Shown: piece by piece, positions 7,137-14,507 of the stretch
Layout of the letters: each line of letters begins with the position of its first letter
Position numbering within the stretch: position 1 is the first letter of the stretch
Origin: CAZGVW01 sp964529265
GTDB taxonomy: Bacteria > Planctomycetota > Phycisphaerae > Phycisphaerales > UBA1924
Reading direction: 5' to 3'
DNA length: 15,646 nucleotides
NCBI GenBank assembly: GCA_964529265.1
Contig: CAZGVW010000117.1
Location: 1-15,646 of the forward strand
Translations under genes and position numbers: made by a program
Notes under the pieces: generated by a model
What the model was told of the DNA's origin: nothing
Databases searched by the model: none
Seen by the model: the letters and a program-made list of their open reading frames with translations, nothing else

Positions 7137-7581
7137 TCGAAAGCGCCGCAAGCACGTTCCTCCTTGGCCCGACACTCCCAAACCAGAAAAAAGCCCGCAA
7201 CTTCAAGACATCGACTGGAGGCGGCAGTCGGTGATCTGGTCCTTCGTCTGGTTTGATGGATATGACTGGCGCCGCCAAGGCGCTAACTCGCCGGATGCGC
7301 TGTTGTGCGAGGCTCTCTTGCAGTTCAAGGCTTGCGAAGGAAGAACGTGGGCGGAAATAGAGGCGAATCGGAAGAGAGATCATCCAGTTCAACTAGACCG
7401 CCTGACGCCTAACGCGCGAAGACGGCTTCGTGACCTGAAACTGGATGATGTGGATGAACTGTGGAGGCTCCGGCTTGACGGTGCCCTTCGTGTATGGGGT
7501 GTCCGCGATCGGCGAATCCTGAAAGTCATCTGGTGGGATCCAGACCACCAAATCTGTCCAAGCCCCCTCAAGCACACCTGA
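7123..7581 (+). CDS. Candidate toxin partner of the Panacea antitoxin
   Basis: A 152-residue protein I cannot assign to a named family. The N-terminus is basic (SNRKRRKH, 4-11) and proline rich. The middle has WRRQSVIWSFVWFDGYDWR (32-50). The C-terminus has ELWRLRLDG (112-120), RVWGVRD (123-129) and ILKVIWWDPDHQICPS (132-147). The LRL-x-RVW-x-strand arrangement ending in a WDPDH motif resembles the RelE/ParE-type beta core, but this is weak by-eye evidence. It overlaps the antitoxin by 14 nt in a different frame and has no clear Shine-Dalgarno, so coupled translation is expected. The toxin role is inferred mainly from its position. Confidence 0.72.
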   Translation: MARSNRKRRKHVPPWPDTPKPEKSPQLQDIDWRRQSVIWSFVWFDGYDWRRQGANSPDALLCEALLQFKACEGRTWAEIEANRKRDHPVQLDRLTPNARRRLRDLKLDDVDELWRLRLDGALRVWGVRDRRILKVIWWDPDHQICPSPLKHT

Positions 7582-7669
7582 AGAGCCCCACCTCGCCGCT
7601 TGCTGGGCGCTCCGATGCGGTTTGCGTCTACTGCACACTTCCGACTCGGCATAACTCGACTGGTACGAG

Positions 7670-7689
7670 CCGCTGTGACATCTCAGCGG
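7670..7689. terminator. Hairpin between convergent toxin and gpmI genes
   Basis: CCGCTG (7670-7675) pairs with CAGCGG (7684-7689) around an 8-nt loop in the convergent gap. No T-run follows on either strand, so termination by this hairpin is uncertain. The rest of 7582-7697 shows nothing recognisable. Confidence 0.3.
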
Positions 7690-7697
7690 GGGGTTGC

Positions 7698-9338
<1,641 letters not shown>

Positions 9339-9374
9339 TGAGTGAGTCTAGCGGGCTGAGGCGCCTGAAGATGT

Positions 9375-9470
9375 CACCACAGAGGCACAGAGAACACAGA
9401 GGAACGCAGAGGAAGACAGAGGAAGACAGAGGAAGACAGAGGAAGACAGGGGAAGACAGGGGAAGAGAAA
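9375..9470. repeat. CACAGAGG repeat with tandem GGAAGACAGA decamers
   Basis: The tract begins CACCACAGAGGCACAGAG and passes into strictly 10-bp periodic copies: AGAACACAGA, GGAACGCAGA, then GGAAGACAGA three times and GGAAGACAGG twice (9411-9460), ending GGAAGAGAAA. A purine-rich decay (GGAGG units) continues to about 9535. On the gpmI sense strand it reads CU-rich and ends about 40 nt before the start codon. It shares sequence and orientation with 4065-4189. The rest of the 9339-9617 gap holds no recognisable gene. Confidence 0.85.
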
Positions 9471-9617
9471 GGCGGGGGAAGAGGAAGGCGGAGGAGGGGA
9501 GGAGGAGGATGAGGAGTGTTGTGGAAGAGGGTGAGTCGTGCGCGAACGGTCGGGGGATTGTGGATCGTCCGGGGGCGCGAGCCATGGAGGGGAAGGGTTC
9601 GTTCCGGCGCCTGCGGC

Positions 9618-10184
9618 TCATGCTTGCTCGGTTGCGGGGCCGAGGAGGTCTTCGACTTCGACGCCGAAGGCGCGGGCGAGGCGGCGGATGGTGCGGAAGT
9701 GGGGCTTGACGCGCAGTTGCTCGATGGCCTGCACGGTGGTGACGCTGACGCCTGCTTTGGCGGCGATCTGGCGGTAGGTCTCGAGGCCGGAGGCGGCTTT
9801 GCAGCGGAGGTAGTTTTCGATGAATGTCGGCTGACGTGATTCGTGGCGCTCGGGCGCCGAAGCGGGGGCGTGAGCGGGGGTGAGCGCTGCTTCGGGCATG
9901 CGCTCGAGCGATGCGCGCTCCTCGGCCGGCGGCGGGAAGAGGATGCCGGCGATGGAATCGAGCGTGAACTCGGCGGTTTCGTCGTCATGCGCGGCGAGGG
10001 CGGCGACGTGTCGGCGGCGCATGCGGGAGAGGACGCGCCATTCGTGGTCGGTGAGTTGGGCGATTCGTCGCGCGGCGTCCATGCGTTGCGGCGAGGGGGC
10101 TTCGCCCGGCGCGGGGACCTGCTGCGCGAGGCGGAGGATGTGCTCCGCGGCGGAGACGAGTTCGTTGCGCTTCATCGTGGACAC
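9618..10184 (-). CDS. XRE-family helix-turn-helix protein, likely HigA-like antitoxin
   Basis: A 188-residue protein with a C-terminal XRE helix-turn-helix (about 127-182: ETYRQIAAKAGVSVTTVQAI at 135-154, then IRRLARAFGVEVEDLL at 166-181). An unassigned N-terminal region (1-97) is joined by an Ala/Pro-rich linker (98-115). The start is GTG 10184, because GAGGAG lies 7 nt upstream; ATG 10175 is the alternative. It follows a small HigB/RelE-like gene by 24 nt, which is toxin-first higBA order. It is the obvious candidate to bind the twin palindrome at 10654-10687 and repress its own operon. A plain transcription regulator unrelated to toxin control is the alternative. Confidence 0.8.
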   Translation of the reverse strand: MSTMKRNELVSAAEHILRLAQQVPAPGEAPSPQRMDAARRIAQLTDHEWRVLSRMRRRHVAALAAHDDETAEFTLDSIAGILFPPPAEERASLERMPEAALTPAHAPASAPERHESRQPTFIENYLRCKAASGLETYRQIAAKAGVSVTTVQAIEQLRVKPHFRTIRRLARAFGVEVEDLLGPATEQA

Positions 10185-10191
10185 GTGGCGG

Positions 10192-10197
10192 CTCCTC
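10192..10197 (-). promoter_or_regulatory. Ribosome binding site of the XRE gene
   Basis: GAGGAG on the minus strand lies 7 nt before GTG 10184. It supports GTG as the start over the in-frame ATG at 10175, which would be 16 nt away. Confidence 0.6.
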
Positions 10198-10208
10198 GCG
10201 GCGCGCGA

Positions 10209-10634
10209 TCAGTGCTTTTCGACATCGACGGCGCGGAGCAACATCTCCGAGAGCGCGACGGTTTTCTCGCGCTTGAGGAAGGCGTGCCTGAGGACGCCGA
10301 GGATGCAGAGGGTTCGGCGGTCGGCGTTGGCGGTAAAGAAGAGCCAGAGGGCGGGCTTTCCGCCGCGAGGGAGGGCCTGCGCGAAGAAGGCGACGCCGGC
10401 GCGCTGCGCGGTGAATGCGGCGATGCCGAACTCGTTCGCGGCGTTGCGGGCGGTGCGCCTGCCGGGCGGCCAGTCGCCGGAATCGACGAGCAGGCCGACG
10501 AGGGATTCGAGCATGGCGACGTCATCGCGCGTGACGTTGTGGCGATCACACTCCGCCGTGGCTTTCCAGTGACGTCGGACGGCCCGGAACCCATGGCTCT
10601 GTGGGGGCTTCTCGTTTGGCGGAGGAGGGGCCAC
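10209..10634 (-). CDS. Small HigB/RelE-like protein, candidate toxin
   Basis: A 141-residue cytosolic protein. I see no strong family signature, but the C-terminal third (96-136) has two predicted beta strands, LWLFF and TLCILGVL, then HAFLKREKTVALSEMLLRA. This resembles the ending of Gp49/HigB toxins, where an LHGF-KK motif precedes a helix. The start is GTG 10634; the upstream frame stays open but has no standard start codon. Predicted transcription from the near promoter begins only about 5 nt upstream, so the message would be almost leaderless. The downstream XRE gene, 24 nt away, completes a higBA-like pair. The toxin call is inference from fold pattern plus context; it could be a plain hypothetical. 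Confidence 0.66.
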   Translation of the reverse strand: MAPPPPNEKPPQSHGFRAVRRHWKATAECDRHNVTRDDVAMLESLVGLLVDSGDWPPGRRTARNAANEFGIAAFTAQRAGVAFFAQALPRGGKPALWLFFTANADRRTLCILGVLRHAFLKREKTVALSEMLLRAVDVEKH

Positions 10635-10645
10635 ATCGCACCTGA

Positions 10646-10674
10646 ATGATAGCGTTTGTGTCAGAAAATGCCAG
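10646..10674 (-). promoter_or_regulatory. Near promoter (P1) of the HigBA-like operon
   Basis: Minus strand: -35 CTGGCA (10674-10669), a 17-nt spacer and -10 TATCAT (10651-10646). The predicted start is near 10639. One palindrome copy fills the spacer and the other adjoins the -35, so repressor binding would block polymerase. Confidence 0.55.
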
Positions 10675-10687
10675 TTTGTGACAGAAA
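10654..10687. promoter_or_regulatory. Twin palindromic operator, 20 bp centre to centre
   Basis: GTTTGTGTCAGAAA (10654-10667) and GTTTGTGACAGAAA (10674-10687) differ at one base. Each contains the palindrome TTTnTGnCAnAAA, with centres at 10661 and 10681, exactly 20 bp or about two helical turns apart. A dimeric helix-turn-helix repressor could therefore bind twice on one DNA face. The obvious candidate is the XRE protein two genes downstream. Confidence 0.75.
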
Positions 10688-10732
10688 TAATCGCGCAACC
10701 GGACCCAACGAGGCGTCGCCACCGGGGCGGCC

Positions 10733-10761
10733 AGTATACCGAACAAATACCGATCTTTCAA
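10733..10761 (-). promoter_or_regulatory. Upstream promoter (P2) facing the HigBA-like operon
   Basis: Minus strand: -35 TTGAAA (10761-10756), a 17-nt spacer and -10 TATACT (10738-10733). Both hexamers match consensus at five of six positions. The start would be near 10726, giving a leader of about 90 nt that crosses both operator copies before GTG 10634. It begins about 20 nt beyond the peroxiredoxin stop. Confidence 0.6.
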
Positions 10762-10781
10762 GGCTCGGGCTGCGCCGGCAT

Positions 10782-11267
10782 TCACCCCACAGCCGCGAGG
10801 ACGTCGGAGGTCTTGACGGCCTGTTTGGGCTCGCGGGCGCTGACCCACTTCACCTTGCCGGATGGGGCGAGGACCACGGTGCCTCGGGCGGCGACGTTCA
10901 TGTCGGGCCAGTAGAAGCCGTAGGCCCGGCAGACGGAGCGGTGGAGGTCCGACAGGAGGGGGATGCCGAGGTGGTTCTGCTCGGTCCAGGCCTTGTTCGC
11001 GGCGAAGGAATCGCAGGAGATTCCGACGACGGTGGCGCCTTGGGCCTCGAACTTGGGGCGATCCTTGGTGTAGCAGGACATTTCGTCGCCGCAGACGGAG
11101 GTGAAGGCGAAGGGGTAGAAGGAGAGGACGACGTCGCCGCCCTTGGCGAGGAGGCTTTTGAGGGAGATTTCGTCGCGATTCTGGTCGGGGAGTGTGAAAT
11201 CGGGCGCGGTTTCGCCGAGGGCGATGGGTGTGGCGCGGGGTTTCAGGTGGGCGTTGGGGGCGGGCAT
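10782..11267 (-). CDS. AhpE-like peroxiredoxin
   Basis: A 161-residue thioredoxin-fold peroxidase that reduces hydrogen peroxide or organic peroxides in the cytosol. The active-site motif PxxxTxxC is PFAFTSVC (52-59) with peroxidatic Cys59. The conserved arginine context AARGT (126-130) matches the AhpE subgroup, as does SFYPFAFTSVCGDEM. Three more cysteines (65, 85, 113) leave open a resolving Cys or thiol partner. The frame extends upstream to 11438, but ATG 11267 has GGAGGAA 8 nt before it and begins the family fold (ALGETAPDFTLPDQN, 16-30), so it is used. It is divergent from yggS across a 182-bp gap. A Bcp/PrxQ assignment is the alternative. Confidence 0.92.
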   Translation of the reverse strand: MPAPNAHLKPRATPIALGETAPDFTLPDQNRDEISLKSLLAKGGDVVLSFYPFAFTSVCGDEMSCYTKDRPKFEAQGATVVGISCDSFAANKAWTEQNHLGIPLLSDLHRSVCRAYGFYWPDMNVAARGTVVLAPSGKVKWVSAREPKQAVKTSDVLAAVG

Positions 11268-11275
11268 GGGGTGTT

Positions 11276-11280
11276 CCTCC
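11276..11280 (-). promoter_or_regulatory. Ribosome binding site of the peroxiredoxin gene
   Basis: GGAGG on the minus strand, 8 nt before ATG 11267. It fixes the start there and excludes the 57-residue upstream extension. Confidence 0.65.
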
Positions 11281-11438
11281 GGTTTCGCGAAGCGTGGGAG
11301 CGCGACGGGGGGCATGGTAGAGCGGAGGGCGGGATGAAAGCGCGTCGCGGCGGGCGATTGGTCGCTCGCGCGGGTTTTGGCGTATTCTGTGCGGTGGCGG
11401 GCGAGTCGGCGCAACGAGGCAGCCGCGGCCCCGGGCAC

Positions 11439-11443
11439 GGAGG
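11439..11443 (+). promoter_or_regulatory. Ribosome binding site of yggS
   Basis: GGAGG ends 6 nt before TTG 11450 but directly abuts the alternative TTG 11444. Normal spacing therefore selects 11450 as the start codon. Confidence 0.6.
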
Positions 11444-11449
11444 TTGGGA

Positions 11450-12256
11450 TTGGCCACGCTCACGTCGCTGAAGGACCGGTTTATCGAGGTGAAGGCGCGG
11501 ATTGCGCAGGCGGCGCGGTTGAGCGGGCGCTCGGCGGATGACGTGCTGCTGGTGGCGGTGTCGAAGTACGCGGAGGCGGACCAGATCCGTGAGTTGCTGC
11601 ATCTTGGGCAGGCGGATTTCGGGGAAAGCCGCGTGCAGCAGTTGATCCAGCGTGCGGCGATGGCGGAGGAGTATTTGTCGAGGCTGCGGACGGCGCCGGG
11701 GGTGGCGGCGGAGCGGAGCGCGACGGCGGGCCGGGCGCCGGAGCGCGTGCGGTGGCACATGGTGGGTCGGCTGCAGCGGAACAAGGTGAAGAAGGCGATC
11801 GAGCATTCGCGGCTGATTCACAGCGTGGATTCGCTGCGGCTGGCGGAGGAGATTCAGGCGATCGCGCTGCGGAAGGACGCGGCGGTGGACGTGCTGCTGC
11901 AGGTGAACTGCTCGGGCGAGGGCGCGAAGCAGGGCGTGGCGATGCCCGCGGCGATCCACGTGGCGGAGCAGATCGGGACGATGGTGAATGTGCGGCTGCG
12001 CGGGTTGATGACGATGGCGCCGCTGACGGGTGATTCGTCGGTGGTTCGATCGACGTTCGAGCGGTGCCGGGAGTGCTTCGAGGAGATCAGGACGGCGGGC
12101 GTGGCGGGTGAGGACTTCCGGATTCTGTCGATGGGGATGACGCAGGACTTCGAGTGGGCGATCGCGGAGGGCTCGAACCTGGTGCGGATCGGCTCGGCGC
12201 TGTTCGGCGAGGGTCCGGGGCACGATGGGGGGAGTGAGGACGAGGACGAGGAGTGA
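11450..12256 (+). CDS. yggS: YggS-family pyridoxal phosphate homeostasis protein
   Basis: A 268-residue fold-type III PLP-binding protein (PLPBP/YggS/ProSC). It has no known catalytic activity and buffers cellular PLP. The PLP lysine is Lys39 in LLVAVSKY. Other motifs are FGESRVQQ (58-65, usually FGENYVQE), WHMVGRLQRNK (102-112), LLQVNCSGEGAKQG and RLRGLMTMAP. The C-terminal phosphate-binding block reads LSMGMTQDFEWAI and VRIGSALFG. An Ala/Arg-rich insert (about 83-99) and an acidic tail (SEDEDEE) make it longer than the usual 230 or so. Start is TTG 11450, from Shine-Dalgarno spacing. A weak promoter (TTGGTC at 11358, TATTCT at 11383, 19-nt spacer) lies upstream. The gene ends inside a possible extended start of the next gene. 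Confidence 0.93.
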   Translation: MATLTSLKDRFIEVKARIAQAARLSGRSADDVLLVAVSKYAEADQIRELLHLGQADFGESRVQQLIQRAAMAEEYLSRLRTAPGVAAERSATAGRAPERVRWHMVGRLQRNKVKKAIEHSRLIHSVDSLRLAEEIQAIALRKDAAVDVLLQVNCSGEGAKQGVAMPAAIHVAEQIGTMVNVRLRGLMTMAPLTGDSSVVRSTFERCRECFEEIRTAGVAGEDFRILSMGMTQDFEWAIAEGSNLVRIGSALFGEGPGHDGGSEDEDEE

Positions 12257-12299
12257 GGGGAGCGGGGGCAACGGACGCGCAGCGCGCGGAGCCTCGGAC

Positions 12300-13766
12300 T
12301 TGGGCGCGGATCATGAGTCAAGGCGCGGTTTTCGGCTGTCGGGCGTCGTTCGCGGCGCGCTGACGGCGGTTGTGATTGCGCTGACGATTCTCGGGGCGGA
12401 TTCGGCGCTGCGGGCGGACAAGGCGGTGAATCGGATCGGGCAGGTGCTTGTTTCGCCTGACCTGGCGCGTGTGGCGCTGCGCGTGAACGAGGGGACGGCG
12501 ATTCACAACCTTTCGGATGGTTCGCGCACGTTGCTCGGCACGGCGATGTGGGGGCCGGTGTTCTCGGCGGATGGGCGATTTGCGGCGCTCGTGAGCATGG
12601 GCAACGAGATCGCCCTGCTGGACTTCGGCGGAGGGAGCGCGGGGGAGCGGGTGATCGCGACGGGGTTTGAGCGTGTCGGCGGCGTCGGCATTTCGGCGGA
12701 TGGCGCGATGATCTTCGCTGCGGACCCGAAGGGTCGGGTTGCGCTGTGGAGTGCGGACGGCGCTGCGGCGCTGTGGGAGGCTGAGAGTGGTGTGGACGAT
12801 GGCAGGCGCATTTCGTTCTCTGCTGACGGCGGGCTGGTGGCGATCGGGGGCCAGCGCTCGGGGAAGGGGCATCGCGCGACGGTGTTCGATGTTGCATCCG
12901 GGCGCATGGTCGCGCAGATGGATGGGCCGGAGCACGAGTACGTGAACATGGTGTGCTTTGAGCCGTCCGCGGGCGGCGCGGCGTCGCTGCTCGTGCAGCA
13001 TGGTGTGGGGCTGACGCGATGGAGGTTTGACGCGAAGGGCGACGCTGCAGCGGCGCCGGAGCGGGCGCCGGTCGGAGGGCTTCCCGGCATTGCGGTTCTG
13101 GCTTCGGCGGATGCGGCGATGCTGACGCTGGATGAGCGCGGATCGGAGGCGCACGTCATTTCGATCTGGGACATCGCGGCGGGGAAGCGGGTGTTCTCGA
13201 CGCCGCGGCTGCCCCGCATGGAGCGGGGCGCGGCGTATGACGCGGCGCAGCGGAGGCTGGCGGCGGTGGACCAGATCGGCCGGGCGCGGTGGTGGGACAC
13301 CGCGACGGGCGCGATGGTGCGGGAGCAGATGCTGGCGCACGAGACGGTTCGGTGGCAGCGGCGTTGGACGCTGCTGCTCGCGGCGGGAGGCGTGTGGCTG
13401 GCGCTGTGGATCGGTTTCTCGTTTGCGCCGTGGACGCCCGGCCGGCTGGAGGGCGAGGCCGATCAGCGCTCGGTGAACTCCATCCTCGTGCCGGCGATGG
13501 CGGTTGCGTCAGTGGGCGTGCTGGCGTGGCTGCACGTTGACCTGATTTCGCACTTCACGCCGCGGCCGGGCGGGTGGGACAGTGGCGTCGGCAGCATTGG
13601 GATTCTGCCGCTGGTGGCGGCGTTCTCGGCGCTGGCGGGGATCGTGATGGCGCTGATTTCCGGAAGGAAGCAGGCGTGGCTCGCGATGCTCGCGGCGATG
13701 TTCTGCGGGGCGACGTGCGCGTGGGCTGCGATATCGCTGTGGGGGAGGTACGTGGCTTCTGTGTAG
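12300..13766 (+). CDS. Membrane-anchored WD40/PQQ-like beta-propeller protein, unknown function
   Basis: About 488 residues. An N-terminal signal anchor (RLSGVVRGALTAVVIALTIL, after basic RR) leads to some 300 residues of propeller-like blades with repeated SxDG turns (VFSADGRFAAL, GISADGAMIFA, SFSADGGLVAIG) and VxLWS or ISIWDIAAGKR strands. Four C-terminal membrane helices follow (about 357-376, 393-412, 432-455, 458-480). The propeller probably faces the periplasm or cell surface. The start is uncertain. TTG 12300 with GGAG 8 nt upstream avoids overlap with yggS; ATG 12225 or GTG 12234 would add low-complexity Arg/Gly residues and overlap yggS by up to 32 nt. I do not recognise a specific family. 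Confidence 0.75.
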   Translation: MGADHESRRGFRLSGVVRGALTAVVIALTILGADSALRADKAVNRIGQVLVSPDLARVALRVNEGTAIHNLSDGSRTLLGTAMWGPVFSADGRFAALVSMGNEIALLDFGGGSAGERVIATGFERVGGVGISADGAMIFAADPKGRVALWSADGAAALWEAESGVDDGRRISFSADGGLVAIGGQRSGKGHRATVFDVASGRMVAQMDGPEHEYVNMVCFEPSAGGAASLLVQHGVGLTRWRFDAKGDAAAAPERAPVGGLPGIAVLASADAAMLTLDERGSEAHVISIWDIAAGKRVFSTPRLPRMERGAAYDAAQRRLAAVDQIGRARWWDTATGAMVREQMLAHETVRWQRRWTLLLAAGGVWLALWIGFSFAPWTPGRLEGEADQRSVNSILVPAMAVASVGVLAWLHVDLISHFTPRPGGWDSGVGSIGILPLVAAFSALAGIVMALISGRKQAWLAMLAAMFCGATCAWAAISLWGRYVASV

Positions 13767-13778
13767 GCGGTCGGCGTG

Positions 13779-13812
13779 GCCAGCGGCCGCCGTGGTGACG
13801 GACGGCCGCGGC
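13779..13812 (+). terminator. GC-rich hairpin after the propeller gene
   Basis: GCGGCCGCCGT (13783-13793) pairs with ACGG-A-CGGCCGC (13798-13809) around a 4-nt loop with one bulged A. Another three pairs extend the base beyond a second bulge (13779-13781 with 13810-13812). The hairpin starts 12 nt after the stop codon. It has no U-tract, so it may end transcription inefficiently or protect the mRNA end. Confidence 0.45.
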
Positions 13813-13868
13813 GCCTTGGGCGGGGACTCCGATCACCGTCGTGAATAGAATGGCCTTGGGAGTGCGGC

Positions 13869-14507
13869 ATGTCGGAAGACCGGGACTTCAAACGCTTCGT
13901 CGTCGGCATCTCGGGCGCCTCCGGCGCGCTCTATGCGCGGCGGATCATCGAGACGCTGGTGCGCTTCGGGCACGAGGCGCATCTCACGGTGACGCCGCCG
14001 GGGGCGCGGCTGCTGCACGATGAGCTGGGGATGGAGGGCGTGGATGTGCGGGCGCTCGCGGGGCTGCCGGCGGAGACGGATCCACGCGCGCACGGAGTGC
14101 ATCTCTACAACAACAAGGACATCGGCGCGGCGATTGCGTCGGGCTCATTCCTGCACGATGGGATGATCGTGGCGCCGTGCTCCGGGCACACGCTCGCGGC
14201 GATCGCGTGCGGCCTGGGCGACAACCTGCTCACGCGAGCCGCGGCGGTGACGCTGAAGGAGCGGCGTCCGCTGGTGCTGCTGCACCGGGAAACCCCGCTG
14301 ACGAGCATCGATATCGAGAACATGCGGCGCGTGACTGAGGCGGGGGCGATCGTGTGCCCGGCGAACCCGGGGTTCTATCACCTGCCGCGGACGATCGAGG
14401 AGATCGTGGACTTCATGGCGGCGAAGGCGCTGGACCTGGTGAAGGCGGAGCATGATCTGGGGAAGAGGTGGGAGGGGGCGGCAGGGCCTCGGGAGGATGC
14501 CGTGTGA
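13869..14507 (+). CDS. ubiX: Flavin prenyltransferase UbiX
   Basis: A 212-residue enzyme that prenylates FMN with dimethylallyl phosphate to make the prenyl-FMN cofactor of UbiD decarboxylases. Motifs are the FMN-binding GISGASGALYA (13-23), APCSGHTLAAIACG (102-115), LKERRPLVLLHRETPL (129-144) and CPANPGFYHLP (163-173). Lys130, Arg140, Glu141 and Tyr170 correspond by eye to known active-site residues; the following conserved Arg position (VGR in many homologues) is Lys186. ATG 13869 has GGGAG 6 nt upstream. No ubiD lies in the window, so the client decarboxylase is elsewhere. The last 95 nt overlap the convergent fic gene. Confidence 0.95.
   Translation: MSEDRDFKRFVVGISGASGALYARRIIETLVRFGHEAHLTVTPPGARLLHDELGMEGVDVRALAGLPAETDPRAHGVHLYNNKDIGAAIASGSFLHDGMIVAPCSGHTLAAIACGLGDNLLTRAAAVTLKERRPLVLLHRETPLTSIDIENMRRVTEAGAIVCPANPGFYHLPRTIEEIVDFMAAKALDLVKAEHDLGKRWEGAAGPREDAV

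Noticed and set aside
9345..9377. Promoter for gpmI from GTGACA and TAGACT on the minus strand
   Set aside because: The spacer is 21 nt, outside the normal range for sigma70 promoters.
9375..9470. CRISPR array
   Set aside because: The repeats are head-to-tail decamers without unique spacers.
10172..10636. A minus-strand ATG frame overlapping the HigB-like gene in another frame
   Set aside because: Ser/Pro/Arg-rich composition and overlap into the XRE gene; the GTG 10634 frame has strand-helix structure and ends 24 nt before the XRE start.
12313..12363. Short ATG frame at the start of the propeller gene, possible frameshifted N-terminus
   Set aside because: It stops after 16 codons and the signal-anchor sequence is intact in the main frame, so no frameshift is needed.
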